From positions 1,045,780 through 1,109,779 of the forward strand of contig NZ_LTBL01000001.1 of the NCBI RefSeq assembly GCF_018687785.1: a stretch of 64,000 nt of DNA, in the 5' to 3' direction. The position numbers were made by a program, and so were the translations under genes. The notes under the pieces are model-generated. The model had not been told where the DNA came from, did not search any database, and worked only from the letters and a program-made list of their open reading frames with translations. This DNA is from Methanovulcanius yangii (GTDB taxonomy: Archaea > Halobacteriota > Methanomicrobia > Methanomicrobiales > Methanomicrobiaceae). This document shows positions 15,187 through 22,829 of this stretch, in pieces (position 1 is the stretch's first letter; each line of letters begins with the position of its first letter).

Positions 15187-16360
15187 GCCTGCACCTCTCT
15201 CCGACCCGTTCGTTATCCATGGCATAGACCTCAAGTCCCGGCACAATGACCCGGACCACAGGGACACCAATCTCCTCACGGGTGAGATCTACGACAATAC
15301 AGCGATCAAGCCCTCCGGACGCAAGCTGGTCCAGCGTGTATGCGATATCATCCATGAAATCACCCGACCGGAACGCTGGGAGATCACCGAATGAGACGGT
15401 CTCATCCGTCGCGAACCATTTTTTATTGAGGCGCTTCATGCGATCGTATCCGAGCATCCTTCGCATGTCCCCTTCCGTGGTATCCTCGCGTGCACCGTGA
15501 ATCTGCGTTGCACGGGACTGGGCGACCTCGGTCAGCGCCCGAAGTGCAGCAATCTCCGGGCAGGTGTGGGTCCCCATGCCGGTGACCAGAAGTGTCGGAT
15601 CCCGGAGAGTGACGTCGTCGGCGATCGCCGCAATGGTGGGAATGCCGATATCGCTGGTGATGTCCCGCACCAGAACCTCGACTCCCGCCGCCTCGAATGC
15701 CGCCAGAATTTGCATGCACCGCGGGTCGTCGATCTCCGTTATCACAGGCCCCGCACGCCCCGATGCCTCGACGAGCGACCACGCATCGCGCTCCACCACC
15801 TCGGAGAGGGCATGAAACACCGCCTCTTCGAGAGTGTTTCCGGAGGCGATGCCATTGGTGCTCGTCCGAAACAGACGAACGCTCCCGTGGGCGACCGGGT
15901 GAAAGACCGCATGGGTAGGTACATACATCCCCTCGTCCTGCATGATGTCGTATCCTCGGACCCACTCGAGGGGAACCGTGAGGTCCGCATAGGACGGAAG
16001 AATCAGGTCATCGGGATAGACGGCGCGTCCTCCTTCTGAGAGCTCAGCATAGGTTCCCTTCACCACCGCACGGTCGAGGGGTTCGGCAGAGTACCGCTCA
16101 ATTCCCTCCATGATGGCGGATACCCTGGCGGCGACCGGGGTTGCCCCCTTTCCGTTATAGACGGATATTGCTCCTGTCGCTGCTTCAGGCCGGATGCATG
16201 AATATACCGGAATGCCAATCCGGTCGAGTTTCGTGATATCTGCAACCCTGGTGATGCCGGATCTGGGGACGAGCGGTTCCACGCGGGTGAGCGTCTCCTC
16301 GGGGGGGACGGTCCGATGAGTCTCCATCTGGTACCCTTTCACGCACGACGAGAGTTTCAT
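15149..16360 (-). CDS. ycaO: YcaO protein for McrA thioglycine (methanogenesis marker 1)
   Basis: ATP-dependent enzyme that activates a peptide amide; methanogen YcaO with TfuA converts a Gly of McrA to thioglycine. 403 residues from ATG 16360, beginning MKLSSCVKGYQ, the methanogen-type N-terminus. Recognisable core blocks are GNGKGATPVAARVSAIMEGIERYSAE-like (SVYNGKGATPVAARVSA, then MEGIERYSAE) and TNGIASGNTLEEAVFHALSE with EVVERDAW, giving the Glu-rich ATP and Mg site. An ATG 11 codons later is a weaker alternative. Divergent from the copper genes across 151 bases. Confidence 0.92.
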   Translation of the reverse strand: MKLSSCVKGYQMETHRTVPPEETLTRVEPLVPRSGITRVADITKLDRIGIPVYSCIRPEAATGAISVYNGKGATPVAARVSAIMEGIERYSAEPLDRAVVKGTYAELSEGGRAVYPDDLILPSYADLTVPLEWVRGYDIMQDEGMYVPTHAVFHPVAHGSVRLFRTSTNGIASGNTLEEAVFHALSEVVERDAWSLVEASGRAGPVITEIDDPRCMQILAAFEAAGVEVLVRDITSDIGIPTIAAIADDVTLRDPTLLVTGMGTHTCPEIAALRALTEVAQSRATQIHGAREDTTEGDMRRMLGYDRMKRLNKKWFATDETVSFGDLPAFRSGDFMDDIAYTLDQLASGGLDRCIVVDLTREEIGVPVVRVIVPGLEVYAMDNERVGERCRHARRGYIPGSKS

Positions 16361-16511
16361 GAATAACGAAATGTTTGACGCGGGCGGATAATACAATTTT
16401 CTTTCAGGCCAACTGCGGCTACAAGTGGATATCCACAAGGTCCGCCATGGAAGAGGACCACCATAGATTTATGTATTTCCGGACGCTTCTTCACTCATCA
16501 GAGGATGTACA
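16361..16511. promoter_or_regulatory. Divergent promoter region between ycaO and the copper genes
   Basis: 151 bases. Reading plus, GATTTATGTA near 16468-16477 is a TATA-like box about 28 bases before a probable start near 16497, followed by GAGG (16501-16504) and the ATG at 16512. Reading minus toward ycaO, AT-rich sequence TAATACAATTTTC near 16389-16401 is the best candidate. A copper operator could lie here but none was recognised. Confidence 0.4.
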
Positions 16512-16739
16512 ATGACACAGGAAGGAAACGAATCTACCATGCTCCTGCCTATCACCGGCATGGTCTGTGACGGATGTGTGGCCGCTGTCAAAGCGGCCCT
16601 CGAATCGGTCCCGGGCGTCACCAGCGCCGAAGTCAGTCTCGACAAGAACCAGGCACTCGTTCGTTATGATCCATCACAGGCATCGAAGGATGATTTCCGC
16701 CGGGCGGTCGAGGCCGCAGGATACGGGATTGGTGAGTAA
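16512..16739 (+). CDS. Copper chaperone, CopZ-like HMA domain
   Basis: 75-residue single heavy-metal-associated domain. The metal loop is GMVCDGC (a variant of GMxCxxC), followed by VAAVKAALESVPGV and the C-terminal strand-helix ending AAGYGIG. It would bind Cu(I) in the cytoplasm and pass it to the P-type ATPase encoded 20 bases downstream, which has two matching domains of its own. Start ATG 16512 with GAGG upstream. Confidence 0.92.
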   Translation: MTQEGNESTMLLPITGMVCDGCVAAVKAALESVPGVTSAEVSLDKNQALVRYDPSQASKDDFRRAVEAAGYGIGE

Positions 16740-16759
16740 CGGAACTACCGTTCCTTCAA

Positions 16760-19255
16760 GTGTTCATACACCGGAGTGTGATCCCAGTCGTGCAATCCAA
16801 TCCCTCAACAAAGCAGGCGACACTGAAAGTTACGGGTATGCACTGTGCAACCTGTGTCGCGACGGTCGAAAAAGCTCTCCTCGCCCTTGATGGTGTACGG
16901 GAAGCGGCCGTAAACCTCAACACTGAAAAGGCAACCGCCACCTTTGATCCGGATCTGGTAACTGTGCAAACAATGGAGGAGGCGGTAATTTCAGCCGGAT
17001 ACGGAGTTATCCGGCAAACCGTAAGCATCCGTCTCGGCGGCATCCACTGCGCATCCTGCGTCCAGACCGTCGAAAAGGCCCTGATGTCACTTGACGGTGT
17101 TTCCTCGGCGCAGGTCAACCTGACGACAAACAGGGCGATTGTCGCTTATGACCCCGACCGGGTGCCGCTTGCGAAGATGAAATCGGTCATTGAACAGGCG
17201 GGATATCAGTATCTCGGGTTCGAGGGTGACGCGGGGGAGAAACAGGAGGAGGAGATGCGCGAGGCAGATATCCGCAACCTGCGCAACCGGACCCTGATAG
17301 GGTTTGCGGTTTCCCTTCCCCTGATGGCAATCATGCTTCTCGGCATACCCCTCCCCATCCCCATGCCTTACTTCATGTTTCTCGTAAGTACCCCGTTCTT
17401 TCTGTACCTGGCCTACCCAATCTTCAGGGCGGGATGGGGAGCACTGAGAAACCGCACCCTGAACATGGACGTCATGTATTCGATGGGTATCGGGGTGGCG
17501 TACGCCTCCAGTGTACTTGGCACCTTTGAAATTGTACTGACACAGGATTTTCTCTTTTATGAGACAGCGGTGATGCTTGCGGCATTCCTGACCCTGGGAA
17601 GATTCCTGGAGGCACGGGCTAAGGGGCGCACGACCGATGCCATCAAACACCTCATTGAACTTCAGGCAAAAACGGCAACGGTCATCAGGGATGGTGCGGA
17701 GACGGAAGTCGCCATCGAAGACCTGAATATCGGCGATCGGATCGTGGTAAAACCCGGCGGGAAGGTGCCTGTGGATGGAACCATCATCGCAGGAGAAAGT
17801 TTCATCGACGAATCGATGATCTCCGGGGAACCCGTCCCGGTTCACAAAACCACTGGAGACACGGTGATCGGAAGCACCATCAATACAAGCGGGGCATTCA
17901 CCTTTGAGGCTAAAAAGATCGGAAAAGACACCTATCTCGCACAGATCATAAGAATGGTGGAATCCGCACAGGGCACAAAACCCCCTATTCAGAAATACGC
18001 GGACCGTGCCGTGACATGGTTTATTCCTGCCATACTCGTCATTGCGATCTCCGCATTTCTGGTCTGGTATCTCCTCCTTGATGCAACACTCCTCTTTGCC
18101 CTTACTGTCCTGATTTCCATTCTCGTCGTCGCCTGTCCCTGCGCACTGGGGCTTGCGACGCCGACTGCAATCACGGTAGGGGTGGGACGTGGGGCGGATT
18201 TTGGTATATTGATAAAAAATTCTGAAATTCTCGAACTCTCGGAGAAAGTAACGCGGGTTATCTTTGACAAGACAGGAACCCTGACCAAAGGCGAACCAAA
18301 GGTTGCATCCGTTGCCTCCTACGGAATGAATGAGGAGGATGTGCTCTCCTATGCTGCAGGAATAGAGACCTACTCCGAACACCCGCTGGCCCGTGCAGTC
18401 CTTGAAGAGGCGGAAGAACGCCACATCAACCCAGTTGAGACAACCGGGTTCTCTGCAACCGGTGGCAGGGGGGTAGAGGCCCATGCAGGAAAGACGGAAA
18501 TACTTCTCGGAAACCGTCCGTTTATCGAGGGACGAGGTATTGGAATCCTTGCCATCGTCGACGAAGAACTGAACAGAAATGAGAAGGCGGGAGCAACGGC
18601 CATCATCCTTGTTGTTGACGGAGCCGTCGCCGGCGTTATCGGCGTTGCCGACACAATCAAGGAGACATCCGGCACGGCCGTCAGCGAACTTACTGCGATG
18701 AACATCCGTGTCGGGATGATCACCGGGGATAATGCCCGTACGGCGGGTGCCGTTGCGGCAGCCATAGGAATCGACCAGGTGATCGCAGAAGTACTTCCGG
18801 AACAAAAATCGGCTGAAATTGCTCGTTTGCAGGAAGGAGAGGAAAAAATTGTCTTTGTCGGCGACGGAATCAACGACGCCCCGGCGCTTGCGCAGTCTGA
18901 TGTGGGTATTGCCATAGGGAGCGGAACGGATGTCGCCATTGAAAGCGGCGATATCGTTCTCGTGAAGAGCGACCCGCTGGACGTCGCAGCAGCTCTCCAG
19001 CTCGGGCGAAAGGTGATGGGAAAGATCCGGATGAACCTCTTCTGGGCATTTGCCTACAACACCGCCCTGGTCCCGGTCGCCGCGGGAGTCCTCTATCCGC
19101 TCTACGGCATCACCTTCAGGCCGGAATTTGCGGGACTTGCGATGGCACTGAGTTCGGTTACGGTGGTCAGCCTCTCTCTTCTCCTGAAGCGCTACGTCCC
19201 CCCCGCCATACGAAGACGAACCTCCACCCCGGGGGAGGAGAGCCTGCGGGAGTAG
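16760..19255 (+). CDS. copA: Copper-exporting P1B-type ATPase
   Basis: 831-residue Cu(I) pump. Two N-terminal HMA domains carry Cys29/Cys32 (GMHCATC) and Cys97/Cys100 (GIHCASC). Membrane segments begin near residue 178; the transport motif CPC is at 459-461, the phosphorylation motif DKTGT at 503-507, the P1B signature SEHP at 539-542, and GDGINDAPAL follows near 708. No ATG precedes the first HMA domain: the frame starts with GTG at 16760, with further GTGs at 16778 and 16790, and no clear ribosome-binding site, so the exact start is unsure. Forms an operon with the CopZ-like chaperone. Confidence 0.95.
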   Translation: MFIHRSVIPVVQSNPSTKQATLKVTGMHCATCVATVEKALLALDGVREAAVNLNTEKATATFDPDLVTVQTMEEAVISAGYGVIRQTVSIRLGGIHCASCVQTVEKALMSLDGVSSAQVNLTTNRAIVAYDPDRVPLAKMKSVIEQAGYQYLGFEGDAGEKQEEEMREADIRNLRNRTLIGFAVSLPLMAIMLLGIPLPIPMPYFMFLVSTPFFLYLAYPIFRAGWGALRNRTLNMDVMYSMGIGVAYASSVLGTFEIVLTQDFLFYETAVMLAAFLTLGRFLEARAKGRTTDAIKHLIELQAKTATVIRDGAETEVAIEDLNIGDRIVVKPGGKVPVDGTIIAGESFIDESMISGEPVPVHKTTGDTVIGSTINTSGAFTFEAKKIGKDTYLAQIIRMVESAQGTKPPIQKYADRAVTWFIPAILVIAISAFLVWYLLLDATLLFALTVLISILVVACPCALGLATPTAITVGVGRGADFGILIKNSEILELSEKVTRVIFDKTGTLTKGEPKVASVASYGMNEEDVLSYAAGIETYSEHPLARAVLEEAEERHINPVETTGFSATGGRGVEAHAGKTEILLGNRPFIEGRGIGILAIVDEELNRNEKAGATAIILVVDGAVAGVIGVADTIKETSGTAVSELTAMNIRVGMITGDNARTAGAVAAAIGIDQVIAEVLPEQKSAEIARLQEGEEKIVFVGDGINDAPALAQSDVGIAIGSGTDVAIESGDIVLVKSDPLDVAAALQLGRKVMGKIRMNLFWAFAYNTALVPVAAGVLYPLYGITFRPEFAGLAMALSSVTVVSLSLLLKRYVPPAIRRRTSTPGEESLRE

Positions 19256-19289
19256 AAAGGAATTATTGTATGGTATCGGAAGTGATTCA

Positions 19290-19598
19290 ATGAAAAAAAT
19301 TCAGGCAAATGCCCTTGTAGACATAGCAGCATTTATAAGCTTCATTCCCATGACCATCAGCGGCATCATCATCGACCTGATGAACAGGGGAGGAGGATAT
19401 GAAGGGGGCAGAAACACGGAATATATTGCAGAGATCCTCGGACTGAGCAAGGATACATGGATCGATCTTCATACCTGGACCGGGTATGCCTTCGTCATCT
19501 TCATTCTCATACACCTCCTCCTGCACATGACATTCATAAAAAATATCATCAGATATGCCAGTGGTGCCAAAAAAACGCCCCAGGAATGCGAGGATTAA
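19290..19598 (+). CDS. DUF4405-like membrane protein
   Basis: 102 residues from ATG 19290, chosen because GGAAGTGA precedes it. Two membrane segments (residues about 6-27 and 63-83). The helix TWIDLHTWTGYAFVIFILIHLLLH has spaced His residues, the pattern of DUF4405 and related small haem b-binding cytochrome-like proteins, so a haem-linked role is possible. It follows copA by 34 bases and may be co-transcribed. Partner proteins are not evident. Confidence 0.7.
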   Translation: MKKIQANALVDIAAFISFIPMTISGIIIDLMNRGGGYEGGRNTEYIAEILGLSKDTWIDLHTWTGYAFVIFILIHLLLHMTFIKNIIRYASGAKKTPQECED

Positions 19599-19675
19599 AG
19601 GATCAGACCAGTAACACAATCATAAAATACTCTTCTTTGTCAACTTTATTTTATCAATCAACAGTGAGGTGTGTT

Positions 19676-20260
19676 ATGGTTGAGAGATTTTTAGAAGGTA
19701 ACAGAAAATTCATCGAGGAAGACTTCAGTAAAGACCCCGAACACTACGCGAAACTGGCAACCGGACAGAGTCCTACATCCCTGTGGATTGCATGTTCGGA
19801 TTCACGTGTGGACCCCGAGCGCATTACAAATGCACGAATGGGCGACATATTTGTTCATCGAAATATCGGAAACATCGTTCCTGTGGGTGACGGGAACCTT
19901 GGGACTGTTCTTGAATACGCCGTTAACCACCTGAAAGTCAGGGATATTGTGGTCTGCGGACATTCTGACTGCGGCGCGATGAAAGCCCTTGATCACGAAA
20001 GTGATGAAGAGTACATCCCCTCATGGCTCAAAAACGCCGAAGACGTCAAAATCAAGGTCGACAAGGAATTCGGAGGACCGGGAGAGTGCAAAGACCCGGC
20101 GGCACGAAAGCGTGAGATTGAATATGAGAACATCCACCTTCAGCTGGCCAATCTCCGGACTTACCAGGCAGTAAAGGCCGCCGAAGAAGCAGGAAAGATT
20201 AAATTAACGGGAATTTATTACGATCTCGGAACCGGGAAACTGGAAATTGTCGAGGACTAA
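19676..20260 (+). CDS. Beta-class carbonic anhydrase
   Basis: 194-residue enzyme that interconverts CO2 and bicarbonate; useful here because pyruvate carboxylase needs bicarbonate while methanogenesis needs CO2. Zinc ligands are Cys40 (ACSDSR, with the Asp42-Arg44 pair), His96 and Cys99 (GHSDCGAM). The start at ATG 19676 is supported by GTGAGGTG upstream; a longer frame from 19457 overlaps the previous gene and is rejected. Stands as a single gene. Confidence 0.95.
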   Translation: MVERFLEGNRKFIEEDFSKDPEHYAKLATGQSPTSLWIACSDSRVDPERITNARMGDIFVHRNIGNIVPVGDGNLGTVLEYAVNHLKVRDIVVCGHSDCGAMKALDHESDEEYIPSWLKNAEDVKIKVDKEFGGPGECKDPAARKREIEYENIHLQLANLRTYQAVKAAEEAGKIKLTGIYYDLGTGKLEIVED

Positions 20261-20685
20261 TATTCCCAAATCATCCTTTTTTCTTTGAATTACCCCTCCA
20301 AAGTCTTCTCCCAACCCCGGAAATAATTAGGTACACTGGCAACGAAGGAAAGTACGAAATTATTCATTCTATAGACCTTTTAGCACCGTTGCGGGATGCT
20401 TTGGAAAATAAACGGGCATGTAGCGCAAAACGAGATTTTAGACACATAAGATTATGCGTGAGGGCACCCCCTCCCGACGACGATATAATTAACATCGCTG
20501 ATTTTTTAACGTTTAATGATTTACTTCAGACGAAGGACTCAATTGATTCTTCTTCGAAAATCCCAGGAATTGTCGGAGTTTTTAGAAAACTTTTAATAAG
20601 CTCTGGAAAGGCGTTAAATCACCTATCTCGTATAGGTAGTTGTGTGTTATTTGGTGGTTAAAAGCCAAATGAGGTGAAATGAAAA
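20261..20685 (+). promoter_or_regulatory. 425-base leader and promoter region of fdhC
   Basis: No convincing gene; a 90-codon open frame at 20389-20661 has no family look. An AT-rich TTAACGTTTAA element lies near 20506-20517. TTTTAATAAG (20591-20600) is a TATA candidate, giving transcription from about 20620. The leader would then hold two inverted repeats: ACCTAT-CTCGT-ATAGGT (20621-20637) and ATTTGG...CCAAAT (20648-20670), the second directly before the GAGGTG ribosome-binding site of fdhC. Confidence 0.45.
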
Positions 20686-21555
20686 ATGGTATTCCATCCC
20701 CCAGTACAAATTATCTCCAAGGTCGGAGACGCTGGTAAGGGCAAGTGTGCCCTTCCGATCTGGAACATGATCCTTCGTGGATTCATGGCAGGCGCATACA
20801 TCGCAATGGGTGCAGCCCTGGCAACCGTCTGTTCGACCGGTGTCGGTGCAATGCTCGGCGCAGGTTTCGGAAAGTTCATCCTCGGTGCAGTGTTCCCCGT
20901 GGGTCTTATTATCATCGTGCTGACGGGCGCTGAGCTCTTCACCGGTGACGCAATGTTTGCCCCCATGGCAGCATTCAAGCACAAAGTCAGCTGGGCAGCT
21001 GTCATGAACCTGTGGATTTGGGTTTACATCGGTAACCTCATCGGTTCTATCGTCTTTGCCTACTTCATGGCCGTCGGTCCCCTCACCTCCTGGTCCGCAG
21101 CAGGTGTCGGCACTGCAACCATCTACGGTGTCACCGCAGTCAACATTGCAGCAGGCAAGGTCAGCTACGTCGGTGCAGCAGCACTCTGGTCCGCATTCAT
21201 CAAAGCTATCTGCTGTAACTGGCTCGTCAACCTCGCAATTCTGCTCGGTATCTGCGCAGATGATGCAATCGGTAAGATCGTTGGTATCTGGTTCCCGATC
21301 ATGGCTTTCGTTTCCACCGGATTCGAGCACTGTGTCGCGAACATGTACTTCATTCCCGCCGGCCTTCTCACCCAGCCCTACCTGACGGCAGACCAGGCAG
21401 CAGGCATCGGCGCAAAACTCGCCAACCTGTCTTGGGTCACCATGTGGACCAACAACATCATCATCGTCACCATCGGCAACATCGTCGGCGGTATGATCTT
21501 TGTTGGAGTACTCTACTGGATCTCATTCAAGAAGGATATCCAGGCACTCGAGTAA
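20686..21555 (+). CDS. fdhC: Formate transporter FdhC (FNT family)
   Basis: 289-residue formate/nitrite-family channel that imports formate. About six hydrophobic segments; family motifs include the GFMAGAYIAMGAALA helix, GAELFTGD (with the constriction-site Thr) and CNWLVNLAI. The starting ATG follows GAGGTGAAATGAAAA. Unlike the fdhCAB arrangement of some methanogens, two small genes separate fdhC from the fdhAB pairs. Codon use is strongly biased, as expected of a highly expressed gene. Confidence 0.96.
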   Translation: MVFHPPVQIISKVGDAGKGKCALPIWNMILRGFMAGAYIAMGAALATVCSTGVGAMLGAGFGKFILGAVFPVGLIIIVLTGAELFTGDAMFAPMAAFKHKVSWAAVMNLWIWVYIGNLIGSIVFAYFMAVGPLTSWSAAGVGTATIYGVTAVNIAAGKVSYVGAAALWSAFIKAICCNWLVNLAILLGICADDAIGKIVGIWFPIMAFVSTGFEHCVANMYFIPAGLLTQPYLTADQAAGIGAKLANLSWVTMWTNNIIIVTIGNIVGGMIFVGVLYWISFKKDIQALE

Positions 21556-21564
21556 CGAATCAGA

Positions 21565-22077
21565 ATGGAAATTAAAGGAACCAGGGTACAGGTTTCGATC
21601 ATCCACATTGTGATGTTCGTGATCTTTACCCTTTTTTTATCGCTGTATGTCGTTCTGACCGGGGATTACGGGACCCTGTTCTGGGGCATTCCGGTGTTGA
21701 TCATGCTCCTCGTCATCCCTATAGTGCTGAACTACATGAGCCGACAGGAATATGATCAGCTGATCCCCTCCTATGAAGCGGAAGCAAAGCTGACACGAAT
21801 CTCTTCGATCAAGCCTGCCGACATTGGAAAGATCGTCAAAATTGAAGGTGTCGTGGAACGTGCACTCTTCAAATCCCTGAATCGCCCCCAATTCATGGTT
21901 GCTGATAAATCAGGGGAAATCTCCGTCAAGATGTTCACCTCTGCATCCGAAGACATCCGCAAGGATGACGTCGTAGAGGTTCTCGGCCAGGTTATCAAAC
22001 GATATGTCGTTGTCGGAGATCCGGTCGTCAATGCAGTGAGCATCAAAAAAATCCGCAAGGATAAAAAGAACAACTGA
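21565..22077 (+). CDS. Membrane-anchored OB-fold protein downstream of fdhC
   Basis: 170 residues: two membrane segments (about residues 10-31 and 38-57) then a soluble domain (residues 75-160). The soluble part reads as an OB fold: IVKIEGVVERALFKS, QFMVADKSGEISVKMF and DVVEVLGQVIKRYVV are the usual five-strand pattern of tRNA_anti/NfeD-like domains. It could be an NfeD-type membrane protein or a nucleic-acid-binding one. It starts nine bases after fdhC and should be co-transcribed, which ties it loosely to formate transport. Function unknown. Confidence 0.75.
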   Translation: MEIKGTRVQVSIIHIVMFVIFTLFLSLYVVLTGDYGTLFWGIPVLIMLLVIPIVLNYMSRQEYDQLIPSYEAEAKLTRISSIKPADIGKIVKIEGVVERALFKSLNRPQFMVADKSGEISVKMFTSASEDIRKDDVVEVLGQVIKRYVVVGDPVVNAVSIKKIRKDKKNN

Positions 22078-22224
22078 CAGCAGGCAAATTCATTTGCGTC
22101 CTATTTTACCTTCTTTTTTGAGATCATTATCCGACCATATTTCTGATTTCGGTCGATACAAATCCCAATCGGTTCAATTAATGTACAGTAGCAACAAAAT
22201 AGTGGTAAGCGACGAGTGATAGTT

Positions 22225-22581
22225 ATGAGTCCAACCACAACAGCCACTTCATTAATATCCAGCCCACGCTTCTGGCTCATTGTACCTGCCATCGCGTTTA
22301 TCGGGATAATTCTCGGAATTGTCTTTTTCAATGTTCCGATAGTTTCTGATAGCGGCATATACAGTTGCGTAATTGCTTCATTCATCCTTGGAGCACTGGC
22401 GTTTCTCAAACCGAGACGCGACATCGTGGCCGTTCTTGTACCAGTCTTTGCCATCCTCATTTTCAATCCATGGAGTGAGGTTGCAACCGGACCGGTGACA
22501 CAGATTCTCTTTGCCGGAACAATCACCGTAGTTGCATGGAGACTGGAAAAGAGATTTAGCACCCCCCATTTCACAAAATAA
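22225..22581 (+). CDS. Four-helix membrane protein of unknown function
   Basis: 118 residues from ATG 22225 (GAGTGAT upstream). Four hydrophobic segments: roughly residues 13-35, 43-62, 68-85 and 91-106. A basic pair (KPRRD) sits in the middle loop and the C-terminus is charged (RLEKRFSTPHFTK). No family recognised. Separated from the fdhC unit by 147 bases of AT-rich sequence, so it may have its own promoter. It precedes the first fdhAB pair by 250 bases. Confidence 0.65.
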   Translation: MSPTTTATSLISSPRFWLIVPAIAFIGIILGIVFFNVPIVSDSGIYSCVIASFILGALAFLKPRRDIVAVLVPVFAILIFNPWSEVATGPVTQILFAGTITVVAWRLEKRFSTPHFTK

Positions 22582-22829
22582 CCAATTTTTCGTATGCGCG
22601 ACAGGATTTCTGATACAATTTACTGTCAATATTGCAGCAAAATTACCAAGCCCTCACCCAAAAGGTAAATACATATATATTACTTTTTTTGATGAGTAAA
22701 AATACTCCATTTTATCACTCCTTTTTCCAAAAAAAGAGTGAAAAATCGTCATTCCACCATTAATGATCAATTTATACCAATACATTTATGTAAGGTTAAT
22801 GGAAGTTACTTTTGTTAGAGGTATTGATC
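22582..22829 (+). promoter_or_regulatory. Promoter region of the first fdhAB pair
   Basis: 248 AT-rich bases. TATA-like candidates are ACATATATATTAC near 22670-22682 and CAATTTATACC near 22768-22778; the second would start transcription near 22800 and leave a short leader. A hairpin-like pair CACTCCTTTTT / AAAAAGAGTG (about 22720-22742) lies between them. From 22809 the sequence is nearly the same as in front of the second fdhA, including GAGGT and the ATG. Confidence 0.45.

Noticed and set aside
17087-18805. 572-codon open frame opposite the copper ATPase
   Set aside because: Shadow of copA; composition rich in Arg, Cys, Gly and His with no domain.
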